This document shows, one piece after another, positions 23,898-34,717 of a DNA stretch of 64,000 nucleotides (position 1 is the stretch's first letter; every line of letters starts with the position of its first letter). A model generated the notes under the pieces. The model was not told the origin of the DNA. It was given only the letters and a program-made list of their open reading frames with translations, and did no database searches. Made by a program: the position numbers and the translations under genes. The stretch lies in the NCBI GenBank assembly GCA_025890175.1, contig JANPYM010000021.1:8274-72273 (forward strand). Direction: 5' to 3'. Source of the DNA: Ciborinia camelliae. Taxonomy: Eukaryota; Ascomycota; Leotiomycetes; Helotiales; Sclerotiniaceae.

Positions 23898-24678
23898 GGG
23901 CGGAGGAAGGAAACCTAGTTGAAAGAGGGTATGGACACTGTATATCTTGTATCTTGTAACATTCTATAAATCATTGTCGACATATATTATTCATTCACAC
24001 ATGCAATTCCCTAGGTACCTAGATCAAAGTGTCCTACCAAAGAATTTCAGAAAATATCACTCCACATCAAACCCCAAACCTCAAACCTCAAACCTCAAGC
24101 CAAGCCCCGTCGCCCAAGACCCTCGTTCTCAATAGTTAGGTTAGGTTAGGTAGTTAGTTCATACAATTCACATCTGCATATGTTCAAGAGTACGTATCGA
24201 AAGATAGATAGATAGAATTGGTAATTATCTCCAGCCAATTGACGAAGGAGATGATGATCAGATACAGCGGTTTTTTTCCGTTCTCCCCAATGGTCTGTCC
24301 ATTTCGATCCAGACTGTAGAAACCTATAAACGCCAACCCTTCCCCATGTGATACCTCCACTGTATGCAATTATTGGTTGTACATTGTATGTGATGTAAAG
24401 TGTGCGGTTGCTTTTGCTTCTGCGTTCCTCCATTCATCTATTTTGGAAGTTCGCATTTCTGGATATGATTGCCGGGTGCCTAGGGGCCGAATGGAAGAAT
24501 TATCATGCTCCTGCGCTATATATCGTGTTTTCTCGGTCGATACTGAAAACTTTTTTTACTCCGAATGGGATGATGCTGCAGATTATCTGATCATCTATAG
24601 AAGAATGAGATGGCACCCAGGTTCAATACTTCATGTAAGGCATTCATCTCAGTTTGATCAACCATAGATAAACACCCT
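23898..24678. other. Convergent 3' spacer
   Basis: Between the 3' ends of the MpaB-like gene (plus) and RPB3 (minus). No gene supported; short frames on both strands are not protein-like. Confidence 0.6.
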
Positions 24679-25808
24679 CTACCATCCACTCTGACCACTC
24701 TGGCCATAAGGAGTAGCTCCATAAGGAGTAGCCGCACCACTCGCAGGACCCCAGGCATTCCCCCCACCATATGGCGTGGCATAGCCCGGGTCTTGCCAAC
24801 TCTGACCATTCATACCGACATCCGGACTCTGAGGCGCATCGTATACACCACCGTTAGCTTGTCCATCGCCCTCGGTAAGATCCTGTAGGACCGCAGCCAA
24901 CTTCTGTTGCATGACTTTGATACCCTGTTGGATAATGGCATCGGGCTCTAGGTTGCCGATCGACTCAACTTCAAAGTAGAAGTTATTGGGCACGGCGTCG
25001 TAATCAAAGGGGGCTCCTTCTTGGGCTGGTTCTTCCCAATCCGCATATTTACTCTTGGGCCTGTAGTCACCAAGTAAGAATAATTTCCGAGTTTCACTAA
25101 AGGATCATATACGTACCATTCCTTTGCAGCATCGTGTTCATACCACAAATCGATATGCTTCAATTTGTTATGTGGATCATACTCAAACCCGACAGCAGCT
25201 GTAGGTGCCCATTTCGCATGTTCCTTTGCAATACCCTTCAAGGCTATACATTTCATGCGCAACTCCTGTCCCTTTCTCAACTTGGCAATGACGGGTCCAA
25301 GTCCATCCGGATCTGTGATGACAGGATTTCCTACCCATTTGTTGGCACGTTGCGGATCGACAACCAAATCGCGCGCATAAACCTTCATGATTTCGTCACC
25401 CGTACATCTCGCGTGAAGCGTAAGTGTAATACTGCAAAGTTCGCAGTTTCCATCGCAATCACAATCTCTGGTGTAAATAACATCATCACAATTTTTTGAA
25501 TTCAGCGGGATGAGACCAAGTCGATGCGCGATAAATTCATCTGCGAGGACCGATGTATTGGCTTCTATTTGTACTCGATCGATAGCAATCGTTGGAACTT
25601 CCGAGAGAACTGTTCGACGGAGCGAGTTCGCAAAGGAGAGATCAACGTTGGATAATTCAAAATCGACGTGGTGTGAACCGGCCTATGACATAATGCACGT
25701 GAGCTTTCGATCATGCGAGTCAGCAATAGCAAAATGGAGATATACCTCTGTGATCTTGACTTGAGGTCCTGAGGACTCCTGGTCCATTACCATGGGATCG
25801 TAATCCAT
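24679..25808 (-). CDS. RPB3: RNA polymerase II subunit Rpb3
   Basis: Three exons, 25808-25746, 25682-25117 and 25060-24679, introns of 63 and 56 bp; 336 aa. It opens MDYDPMVMDQESSGPQVKIT and continues FELSNVDLSFANSLRRTVLS and EVPTIAIDRVQIEANTSVLA, the alpha-like dimerisation motif shared by Rpb3 and bacterial alpha subunits. The zinc loop has cysteines at 95, 97, 101 and 104 (CDCDGNCELC). Further markers: DPHNKLKHIDLWYEHDAAKE and NNFYFEVESIGNLEPDAIIQ. The C-terminus is a fungal extension rich in Gly/Pro/Tyr with repeated ATPYG. Rpb3 heterodimerises with Rpb11 and nucleates assembly of polymerase II in the nucleus. Nothing appears broken. The middle intron splits the Trp codon of KEW/PKSKYADW. 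Confidence 0.97.
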
Positions 25809-28243
25809 ATTGGCGGAGTTAACAAAGAAATTTGCTGGTGGGCGATCTGTGGCAGTGGAATCTCGAAAGTTCGAGGATAGACAGATTTGAAGTTAGGCTG
25901 AACTCAATTCTAACACCGAGTAATTTTCTGAATAGGCTGAGCCTTGGATTGATGATAGATTCGGAATTTATGACTGTGGGCAGTCTGCAAGGCTGAGGTG
26001 TTTGGTGACAAGACTTATTACTTATCAAAGTTGTGCAGTAAATGTATCCATAGCAATTACGGTTGCTGATTGATAGAGGCTGTAGTGCATCCATTCCTTG
26101 TCTTCCCTTGTCTCGGAGGATCGGTAAAAGAGTTTATCCGAGCCTCCCGGGCCTCCCTAGCCTCGCTTGGACTCTGCTTTCATAATCTCCAAATTGAAAA
26201 TTACTCCATACCCCCAAAATGTGGATAATGAGTGAGGCTGTGTTGGGCCAGACAAGAATACGAAGAAAAACGATTGCGAAGGGTTTACGACTTGTGCAGT
26301 GCAGCGTGTATAACTACGCCTCAGAAGACCTGCTGAAAGATTGAAAACGGTCTTGCGCAAAGTTGCAGTCTCAAATACCTATTCGAATGTGCAAATTTTT
26401 AACACGGTGGTGCAGTATCGTTTCTCGTTTGCAAACGGAAGGCTGAGTATTAGGGGGGTGTTAGATGTTGTTGCAAAATGGGCTACGTGATTTCTGGCCT
26501 GGAATCCATATTGTGTGTGATTGGAGTAGACGACTGAAACCTTCAGGATTTGTAACTTCATGATTCATGATTCAGAACCCACCGTACCATCGCTCTTCAG
26601 GATTCAAGTCAGTGGTCACTGATTGCAGGTGATTATCATGACGATGAGTGGACCAATAACCAAAGCTTATTTGACGAGAAATTACCGCTGCGCCCTCAAC
26701 AAGAGATAAGTAGACGAGGTCACGAATGTCTAGAAAGGATGCTGGGTGAAGCTGGGGTCCAATCTCGCATTATTTGCGCTGCTCGCACATGCTTCAATCT
26801 GACCCCGCCGCCAATCTGGGCCTTGTAGTTGGGCCCTCTACAAGATGATGAATTTCAGAAATTTGATCTACAGTAGGCGGCTACGGTGATTAGCCTTTGA
26901 GTAAGGCGACCAGACCAAGTGGACTCTTTTTCCATTGAAAATTTGTGTACGCAAGAGCCAGTCTGCAGAACTTGCGATGGCAGTGTTTTTATGCTTTTCA
27001 GGCTTAATAGGAGGATTTACAAGGAAATCCGAAGATCCCAAGATTGAAGCAATGAGGAACGACACGACCAAGAAGACCCCACTCTTCAGACTTGGACATC
27101 ATGTAGATCTAAGCTTTCAATTGTTGTTTGGTTGTTTGCTGCTTTGCTTTGGATTGCCTGGTATAAATCATTTCCAGTTGTCCTTTTTTCATTTGCGGAA
27201 CATTGGGATTTGGGGCTCAGCATTTAGGAATTTTAAGCATTGATTTACATAGCAGATAGATAGATGGATGAGGGGAAATTGAAATGATACCTCCCTCTTG
27301 AATGTAATTTGTAAATCATTATCATATGACATAATATAATATAATATACCTAGGTGCCTAGGTAGGTAATATAACATAGCCATCATATCCATTGGATTAA
27401 CCTGGGGTACTTCACTTCGTATGTAAAATTTAAATGTAGGTACTGAATACTGACTCGTATGTACATACCTACATGATAACCTAAACTCTACATTTTGTAA
27501 GATTGTACCTACCAAGGTAATGATTCACAATTTCCCCGTCGTATCAAATACTCCATCCTTCGCTTATTTCAAGGGTCTTTCTGTGAAATATGATTGTTTT
27601 ACAATTGCATCGGAAAAGCGGAAAAGTCCACAGGAGCGCTTAATACCTTACTTACTGGTAAGTATGAGATATGAATTTCGGATTGTCATCAAGTGGCTGG
27701 GACTGATAATAATCCATGGATGTCTAAATTATTGATATTATTGGTTAGAAGAGATATCGGCCATTGTGGTAGTTACTAGATAGGTAGGTAGGTAAGGTAG
27801 TTGATGTAAACCTAGGTCCTGGGTATAACCAGCCAAGGTTAATTTTGCTTTGCGTGCCCAGACTAAAACTTTGTTCTGCTGCGCCTTAATTCGCCTCCAC
27901 GCAAACAGTAAACCGTCCCGTAAGCCGCGCGACCACCACTTTTAATATCCGCATACAGATTGCACATTATCAAGCTCTGATTTCTTGCAGGTACAAAGAC
28001 AATTGTTCGCCCTCTTTTTTTGCGAATACTTTTCTCTCATCATTCAATCAAGCAATCAACAAACCAACACATACATCTACATACCTATCTATCAGAAAGT
28101 TAATACATATTCACCTTTCGAATAAAGCCTTTCTCTCAAGTTGAAGTGTTAAAGACAAACAAGATCTTGTCTATCAAAACACACTTCACACTTCACCGCA
28201 ACTCATCTACATCTCCCACCACAACCACACCGATATATTCAAA
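25809..28243. other. Long spacer, divergent RPB3 / calcipressin
   Basis: About 2.4 kb between two diverging genes. No supportable gene. Short TAGGTAGG runs occur near 27350-27370 and 27781-27795. The ~350 bp before the calcipressin ATG is probably its 5' leader (CT-rich and A-rich, with TTCACACTTCACC). Confidence 0.6.
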
Positions 28244-29014
28244 ATGTCAACCCCAACTTCCCCAACAGGAAGTACGCTCTCCTCCCGCCGGGGCTCCCAC
28301 AAATCACTTTCCCTCGACCTCTCCAACCTCCCCCCTCTCGTCCAACCCACACCCCCCTCCAACACACTCCTGATAACCAACCTAAAAGACGCCGAGATAT
28401 TCCGCGCCGATAATCTCCAAACCATCAAAGATCTCATCAACACCTCGGCCCCCATCCACACCTGGGCGCCTTTAAAATCCTTCTCCCGGATAATCGTCTC
28501 CTTTTTCGACGACGACTCCGCCATCCGCATCCGCCAAATCCTCGACGGCGAAGAAATAATGGGCGAGCAAGTGCGCGTGTACTTCGGCCAACCAACCTGT
28601 ATTTCCCCCAAAGACACGCATCTCAACCTGCCCGACGCCGGAAAGCTATTTTTCATATCTCCTCCGCCCTCGCCACCGCATGGCTGGGAGATGAAGATGG
28701 AAGATGCGCCGAACAAGCAAGTGCACGCGGAGGATCTAGCCGAAGCGTTGGCGAAATTGCACCATCGACCCAATACGGATTTGCCAGCGAGTCCGCTGAG
28801 CGATAATGGCGAGACGGCGAAGAGTGGAAGGGGGAGGAGTGCGAGTACCACGACCATTTATGATCCGCAGGCTCATGGCTTCAGTCCCAATCTACCCGCG
28901 ATAGCGGTCGAGGATACGACCGGAGGCGAATGGGGCATGAGTCCTTTGGATGTGGAGGAGAGACCGATTTTGGCGCATACGGCGAGGCCGCCGGTCGAGT
29001 TGATGGAGTTTTAG
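28244..29014 (+). CDS. Calcipressin (RCAN), calcineurin regulator
   Basis: Single exon, 256 aa. A degenerate RNA-recognition-like fold starts at NTLLITNLKDAEIF (about residue 40) and continues APLKSFSRIIVSFFDDDSAI and RIRQILDGEEIMGEQVRVYF. The family hallmark follows: LNLPDAGKLFFISPPPSPPH, the FLISPPxSPP box, then GWEMKMEDAPNKQVHAEDLA. The C-terminus ends RPPVELMEF after an acidic Ser/Pro-rich region. Calcipressins bind the phosphatase calcineurin in the cytosol; depending on phosphorylation of the SPPxSPP serines they inhibit it or assist it, so they tune calcium signalling, growth and stress responses. Yeast calls it Rcn1. The gene is GC-rich at third codon positions compared with its neighbours (…CTCCTC, GCCGAG). 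No broken parts. Confidence 0.93.
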   Translation: MSTPTSPTGSTLSSRRGSHKSLSLDLSNLPPLVQPTPPSNTLLITNLKDAEIFRADNLQTIKDLINTSAPIHTWAPLKSFSRIIVSFFDDDSAIRIRQILDGEEIMGEQVRVYFGQPTCISPKDTHLNLPDAGKLFFISPPPSPPHGWEMKMEDAPNKQVHAEDLAEALAKLHHRPNTDLPASPLSDNGETAKSGRGRSASTTTIYDPQAHGFSPNLPAIAVEDTTGGEWGMSPLDVEERPILAHTARPPVELMEF

Positions 29015-29947
29015 ATATCAACGGGACAGTGGGATGGGATGGGATGGAAGCGATTGGGATGTGCATATGATCTGATCTGAGGGATGGATGGATGCACAGG
29101 GTGAATATGGAGAGGCATTTTTGACTCCTGGGCATTTCATTGGCGTTGGGTTCAAAGCAAAAGGGTTAATCATTGCTGTTCATTTGTTTCTTTACGGTGC
29201 ATTACGAGGAGTTGAGAAAGTCGAGATACCTAACTACCCATGGCGTTCTATGCTAGAGCGAATAATATCCTTCGCCGTTTGTATGATAGAGATCTATAGA
29301 GGGGAGGCAGAGGACCGAGGATATTAGACGTTTGAAATCTATAGCAAAACGTCTAGAAACATGTATATTTGAAGTCTCTTGATGCCATGTGATGTTTCGA
29401 TTCCATTGATTCCATTGATACAGCTATGTACTAATTTTACATAACCATCATAACCATTGGAAGAACCAAGGAGCAATTTTGGATTTTGGAGAAAGAAGTC
29501 GAAAACGCCATTCGTGATGCATGCAACCATCAAATCTAGTATCTAGAATCTAATCTATGAGGAGCCATTTATACAATCTATCTATCAATCTACCCGTGCC
29601 TTATCGTATTACTGTCCACCAACGCCGAAGATGTTGCCAATGAGTGTCTATATCTATGTAGGAAACGAGGTATGCAGGTAGTAGGTTCGTAGGGTATGAT
29701 ATGGAGGTATTGCGGAAGAGGGAGACGTATGTGTCAATCCGGAAAGGAATTTTGTGGTCGATGGTTGTATGATTTGAATCATTACTAGGTAAGCCAATTT
29801 ATAAAGTGGAAGATGGGTATCTAATATCTATATTCAAGGACTTTCGGGAAGTCCGACATTTACTGCTGCCGTGAAGAAAGGTCTATTTTATGGATCAGAC
29901 TAGGTGTACGTGTGCGATTTTGTGCAGAGAGACCTGGAGGAGTTCGT
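29015..29947. other. Convergent 3' spacer
   Basis: Between calcipressin (plus) and DIC1 (minus). Probable 3' untranslated regions; no gene supported. Confidence 0.6.
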
Positions 29948-31126
29948 TTAGACAGCCGTAGCATCGGACTCTTGAATTCCTTTCAGAGATCGATACATCT
30001 TCTTGTGCTGTTCGAGGAAGAGGAATGTTGCGATTGTGTGAGGTCCTATAATTCTCTTCTATTAGCTATCCCACCTCCTTCTTGTTCTTCGCACTCTTCG
30101 TTTTTTTTACTCGAGTTTTGAAAAAAGGGGTAACTAGAACTCACCCAAGCGAATAAAACTCGGTACCCAACCCCTAAACATCCACCCAACCCCCTCCACC
30201 TTGTACACATCCACCAAAAGTTTTGCCAGTCCCTTACTCTCGTGACTACTCATAATTCTCGTCTTGATAACATCTACAGGACTGCAAACTGTTGTAGCAA
30301 CGAATCCTGCCATGAATGAAGCGGTGAAATGTGTCGCGAGTCCATCTTCCATTGGTGTATGTCCGACAAGTAGCTGTTTGAAACCATCATATGAAGCCAA
30401 TTGAGAAGCAGTCATCAAGACAGCTCTCATACTATTCGGCCATACCCCGCGGAACAAACTTTTCCACCCTTCTTCTTTCGTCATGCGTACTAACCCATCC
30501 ACAGCATTCTTGTAATTTCTTCTCTGCTTAACTGGCAGCGCAGCATCGTGCTGCATGCGCACATTCAGTACATCGGCGGGGTTTCCTACAATCCCGCCAA
30601 TAAAACCTGAAGTGGAGGCTATGGCGATGAGGGTGGGAAAGGAGGGGGATTTGTTCCCGGTCGTGAAATTCGCTTTGAGCTTTTCGTAGATGCCGAATCG
30701 GGTAGTGCTGTATGTTATTTGACGGAGGAGAGAAGCGCTGAGTCCGGAATAAAGTCCAGTGAAACCATTGTGCTTCAAGACGTGCACGAATGTGCCAACC
30801 ATAGTTTTTGGCGCATTGCCGGATCGAGTCTGCAGTCGGACCTGGAGATGGGAATTTGTTTAGTATTGGGCAATGGATAAGAATTGGCATTTGCACATTC
30901 ATGCGGAAGGAATTGTACCTTGACTATAGCATAATTAGAACATGTTCGCACATACATCCCGAGTTCCCATATCAAAAAGAGAACTTCACATACCAAGATC
31001 CAATGGATGAGTAACACAAGCCGCAAAGCAACTTGCGCTGCCTCCAAACCAAAACGGATACTTTACAATCTCTACTTTAGCTTCTGCCTTCACCACTCCT
31101 CCCACACTTTGTTTCCCGCTCGACAT
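29948..31126 (-). CDS. DIC1: Mitochondrial dicarboxylate carrier, with 5-nt exon
   Basis: Four exons: 31126-30994, 30923-30919, 30841-30145 and 30045-29948; 310 aa. Exon 2 is only five bases (TCAAG) and is needed to complete the first carrier signature, HPLDLVKVRLQTR. The other two signatures are NPADVLNVRMQHD and SPVDVIKTRIMSS, so all three PX(D/E)XX(K/R) repeats of the mitochondrial carrier family (SLC25) are present, with about six membrane segments. The sequence, including YSGLSASLLRQITYSTTRFG and SFIRLGPHTIATFLFLEQ, matches the dicarboxylate carrier group. That carrier exchanges malate or succinate for phosphate across the inner membrane and supplies the matrix with dicarboxylates during growth on acetate or ethanol. 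It shares a 650-bp divergent promoter with the mitochondrial Phe-tRNA synthetase. Subtype assignment is likely but less sure than the family. Confidence 0.9.
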
Positions 31127-31777
31127 TGTTCCACTTGTTCCGAATGTTTCTTCTTGAGGTTCATTCCGATTTTCGCGGAGGAAAACACGAGAATTGGAGA
31201 GCCAAGGGGAAGACAATAAAGAAAAGATATGCAATTGGTGGATGGAAGAGATACTATAGGAAGAAAAGTGGATAGACCAAAAAAAGGAAACTGGAAGAAA
31301 AATGGGGAAGATTAGGGCTGATTGCTAATGGTAATTGTGAGATAGGAAAAGGGAAAAAAATAAAAAATAAAAACTTTTTGGCTTGTGAAATTTGCCTAGG
31401 ATACCTAGGATACCTGGGAGAAGTACTTGAGCCAGTAATTCATTCTCAGACCGTTGTAACTTGCAAGCATCACGTATGGTAATTGAAGATATATTTCTGT
31501 ATGTACAAATTGATATGTAGGAGACAAGAAGGGGGTTAGAGGGTAGCGGTACCGTATCTGTATAAAGCTACCTAGTATCTGATGGTACAATTCAAGTTCC
31601 AAGATTGATAGAACGGATGAAGGATGGTCGCCTGCCCTGCATAAAGCGGGAGTCTTTCGTCATTTTTCGGGCTCGGATCGACGCGGCCGCCGGGAACCAA
31701 AGGATTTTCCGAAAGCTCAGCATTTCATTTGGGAGCTATTTTTCCACGAGGAGAATTCTTGGAGTCGAAATATAATC
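31127..31777. promoter_or_regulatory. Divergent promoter of two mitochondrial genes
   Basis: The 650 bp between DIC1 (minus) and the mitochondrial Phe-tRNA synthetase (plus) must hold both promoters. A GC-rich patch with GCGGCCGCCGG lies near 31684-31694. Shared control is possible but is inference. Confidence 0.5.
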
Positions 31778-33317
31778 ATGAGACTTCTCACGGCAAATAA
31801 AACCTCATTCTCGAGGGGGAATGAGGTTCTTAAAGCGTTCATTGGTTTAAGGAATGGCGCTTCAAGGCATTTGGGAGTCTGCGGACAATGCCGATATAAT
31901 TCTTCAGTGACCGGTTTGTTTACATACAATACGACCCCTCGATTTTCGAATCGCTACTAATACATTTCCGATAGGCCTTTCGTCTAAACCTACAAAAGCC
32001 CAGGATACAATCACCATTGAAGAATATAAGAAAGATGAATGGTACAATGTCCCACAATCGATTACTGATTCCCTCTCCCGAAGTCTACATACAACACCAG
32101 ATCACCCCATTTCCATAACTCGTTCGATCATTGAATCGAGATTTCCGTCACCGACCTACAAGTACCACAACAAATTCTTTCCCGTCGTATCTACCCATCA
32201 AAACTTCGACTCTCTAGGCTTCCCACCAGATCATCCTGGGAGAAGTAAGACGGATACATATTATATTAATAAGGAAACGGTATTGCGAACTCATACAAGT
32301 GCACATCAAGCAGATGTATTCCGCAGGAATGAAAGCGAAGGATTTCTCATTAGCGCAGATGTATACCGCAGAGATGCAATTGATCGAAGTCATTATCCCA
32401 TTTTCCACCAAATGGAAGGAGCAAGAATGTGGGATAGAACCAAGGTTCCAAATGGGGATATAGCAGCAGCTGTTTGGAAAGATCTTGAGGCTCTACCGAA
32501 ACATGATATGAAAGTTGAAGATCCAAATCCTCCTTTCCATGCGGATAGAAACCCATTACAAGGAGAACATACAGAGGCAGAAGCTGAAGCTATCGCGGCG
32601 CATCTCAAGAAGAGTCTGGAGCTAATGGTGGTAGAGATATTCTCTCGTGCAAAAAAAGCAGCCAGAAAAGCGAATCCAGATTTCGTCGATGAACCATTGA
32701 AGGTACGATGGATAGAAGCCTATTTCCCATTCACGAGTCCGTCGTGGGAACTAGAGATATTTTGGCAAGGGGATTGGTTAGAAGTGCTCGGGTGTGGTGT
32801 TGTTAAACAGGATATCATGCAGAACGCAGGTGTACCAGATCAACTGGGATGGGCGTTCGGTATAGGTCTGGAAAGAATTGCCATGTTGCTTTTCGAAATC
32901 CCAGATATCCGATTGTTTTGGTCGAAGGATGAAAGATTCCTTAGTCAATTCAAAGGCGTCTCCGGGAATCTGAAGAATCTGAAAAGATTCGTTCCATTCT
33001 CGAAACATCCGGCATGTTATAAAGATGTCTCGTTCTGGTTAGAATCATCCTCATCAGCTGGAGGTGGTAATGCGGCCAATGCGCATGATTTCCATGAAAA
33101 TGATGTGATGGAGATCGTGAGAAATGTAGGGGGAGATCAGGTGGAGGATGTGAAGAGGGTAGATGAATTTACGCATCCAAAGACAGGCAGGAAGAGTATG
33201 TGTTACAGGATTAATTACAGAAGTTTGTTGAGAACGTTGACAAACGAGGAAGCAAATAAAATGCACGATGGGGTTAAAAAGGAATTAGCCGAGAAGCTGG
33301 GAGTGGAATTGAGATGA
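31778..33317 (+). CDS. MSF1: Mitochondrial phenylalanyl-tRNA synthetase
   Basis: Two exons, 31778-31913 and 31975-33317, with a 61-bp intron that has a textbook CTACTAAT branch site; 492 aa. The N-terminus (MRLLTANKTSFSRGNEVL) fits a mitochondrial presequence. Class II catalytic motifs are present: motif 2 region FRRNESEGFLISADVYRRDA with IFHQMEGARMW, and motif 3 GWAFGIGLERIAMLLFEIPD. The C-terminal ferredoxin-fold anticodon-binding domain (FDX-ACB) begins near KHPACYKDVSFWLESS and ends RINYRSLLRTLTNEEANKMH. Single-chain PheRS of this type charges mitochondrial tRNA-Phe, unlike the two-subunit cytosolic enzyme. Length and domain order match yeast Msf1 and human FARS2. No damage is seen. Confidence 0.96.
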
Positions 33318-34148
33318 TGGATGACATTAGAAAAGAAATCAAAATCCGTCTATAGTTGCCTGTATATTACGATACCCAAAGGAATCTTCTCAACTTGTTG
33401 CATTGATCCCATAAAATCAAGAATAGGGCAAAGTCAAAGTCCCCTCGTGGGAAACCGAAAGCCCAAGTACTAGAATTGTACGTGTGGTACATCCCATGAC
33501 CGGGAGTCTTCTCATAATGGTGGAACTTCGAAGTTGGGGACCCCGGTGACCCCTCACCGCGCGTTTCACATTTTTCTCCAGGAGGAAATCGATGTTAGTG
33601 TTCGCCGGGCTTCATTTTTATCTTATCCATTGCAGGAGCTCTTTCTTGCACTGCCCCCCAAACTTTACGCTTATGCTTATGCTTTTGGTCCCCCGCATAC
33701 GTCATTATGTATGTATGTATTGTTGATCTGCATCAACTTACCTACCTACTTACCTAGGTAGGTAGGTAGGTATCTAGTATTTGATGCTCAGGAAACCACT
33801 TTTAAACATCCATTCTATTTCTATTTCTATTTCTATTCCACGATACGATACGATACGATTTCAATACAAGCTTGACGGGACAGAAAGGGGTTTGAGACAG
33901 AGTTGATTTTATGGGGGTTATATAGGTAGATAAAGATAAAGATAAAGATAAAGATATAGATAAAGATATATAACGAAAGGAAGGAAAAGAAGGAAAGAAA
34001 GGAAGCAAGATGACCGAAACTACGTATACACATACGAAAATGATGGAAACGGAGCGGGGAGGGGAAAATACACAGTGAGTACTACTACCACTGTTCTTGT
34101 CTTTCCTGCTGTTGTTTTGAACTGGGGTTGGGGTTCGATAATGGAGGG

Positions 34149-34182
<34 letters not shown>

Positions 34183-34258
34183 TGTTGTGAGGATATCGAG
34201 ACTGTATGGTGTGTAGATATGAATCTCAAGATACATACCTATACGTTTACCCAATCGC
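33318..34258. other. Repeat-rich spacer
   Basis: 3' flank of the Phe-tRNA synthetase, then (ACCT/AGGT)n at about 33739-33772, TTTCTA pentamers near 33815-33840, GATAC repeats near 33841-33858, GATAAA repeats near 33930-33965 and (TATG)n at 34150-34184. Possible 5' exon or leader of the next small gene. Confidence 0.55.
33739..33772. repeat. (ACCT)n / (AGGT)n perfect hairpin-like run
   Basis: ACCTACCT...ACCTAGGTAGGTAGGTAGGT: the tetranucleotide run inverts at a central CCTAGG, so the two arms are self-complementary. Confidence 0.75.
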
Positions 34259-34717
34259 ATGCTAGAGATCGATCATTGGGGGACTTTGGGAGGTATGTCG
34301 GCGCTCTCTCTTTTCTTCCCTCTTTCTCTTTTTGCATGCTTTATTTTCCTATTCGATGCTTTTACCCGTTTTCTTTCCTCGTCCGAATCCTCGTTCTCGC
34401 TCGTCCCAAAATAAAACATACAACTAATCTTCCTTCCTTCCTTCCTTCCTTCCTTCCTTCCACTCATCCAAGACACTACAGGCCCTGTAGGCGTCGCACC
34501 TTCCACAGCAGCCACAGAACCCCCAGCGCGCGGAGAACAAACGGCGGAGAATATGAGATTTGGAGAGGCGATTGGTGGATATGGGTTTGGGGGGAAGACG
34601 GTGGGGAATGGAGGGGGTGTGGGTGTTGGGGGTGGAAGTGGAAGTGAGGAGAAAGAGAATACGGAGGATGCGAGGCGGGTGATGGGGTATGGTGGGGGTA
34701 GTGGAATTGGTGGTTAA
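34259..34717 (+). CDS. Small Gly-rich protein, overlooked gene
   Basis: The second exon, about 34473-34717, is strongly protein-like in a frame that has no start of its own at the left: DTTGPVGVAPSTAATEPPAR, GEQTAENMRFGEAIGGYGFG, then a Gly-rich tail with EEKENTEDARRVMGYGGG and a stop. It is preceded by a good acceptor: ACTAAT branch site, long pyrimidine tract of TTCC repeats, CCAAG. A phase-1 upstream exon is required. Two fits exist: ATG at 34259 with donor GTATGT at 34293 (model given here, 92 aa), or ATG at 34141 with donor GTATAT at 34148. Neither is proven. I do not recognise a characterised family; the acidic, Gly-rich, disordered sequence suggests a small stress- or regulation-type protein, but no function is claimed. 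Confidence 0.45.

Noticed and set aside
34075..34647. 190-codon plus-strand frame
   Set aside because: It is read from microsatellites in a frame different from the protein-like exon at 34473; its translation is repetitive (CMYVCMYV, LPSFLPS).
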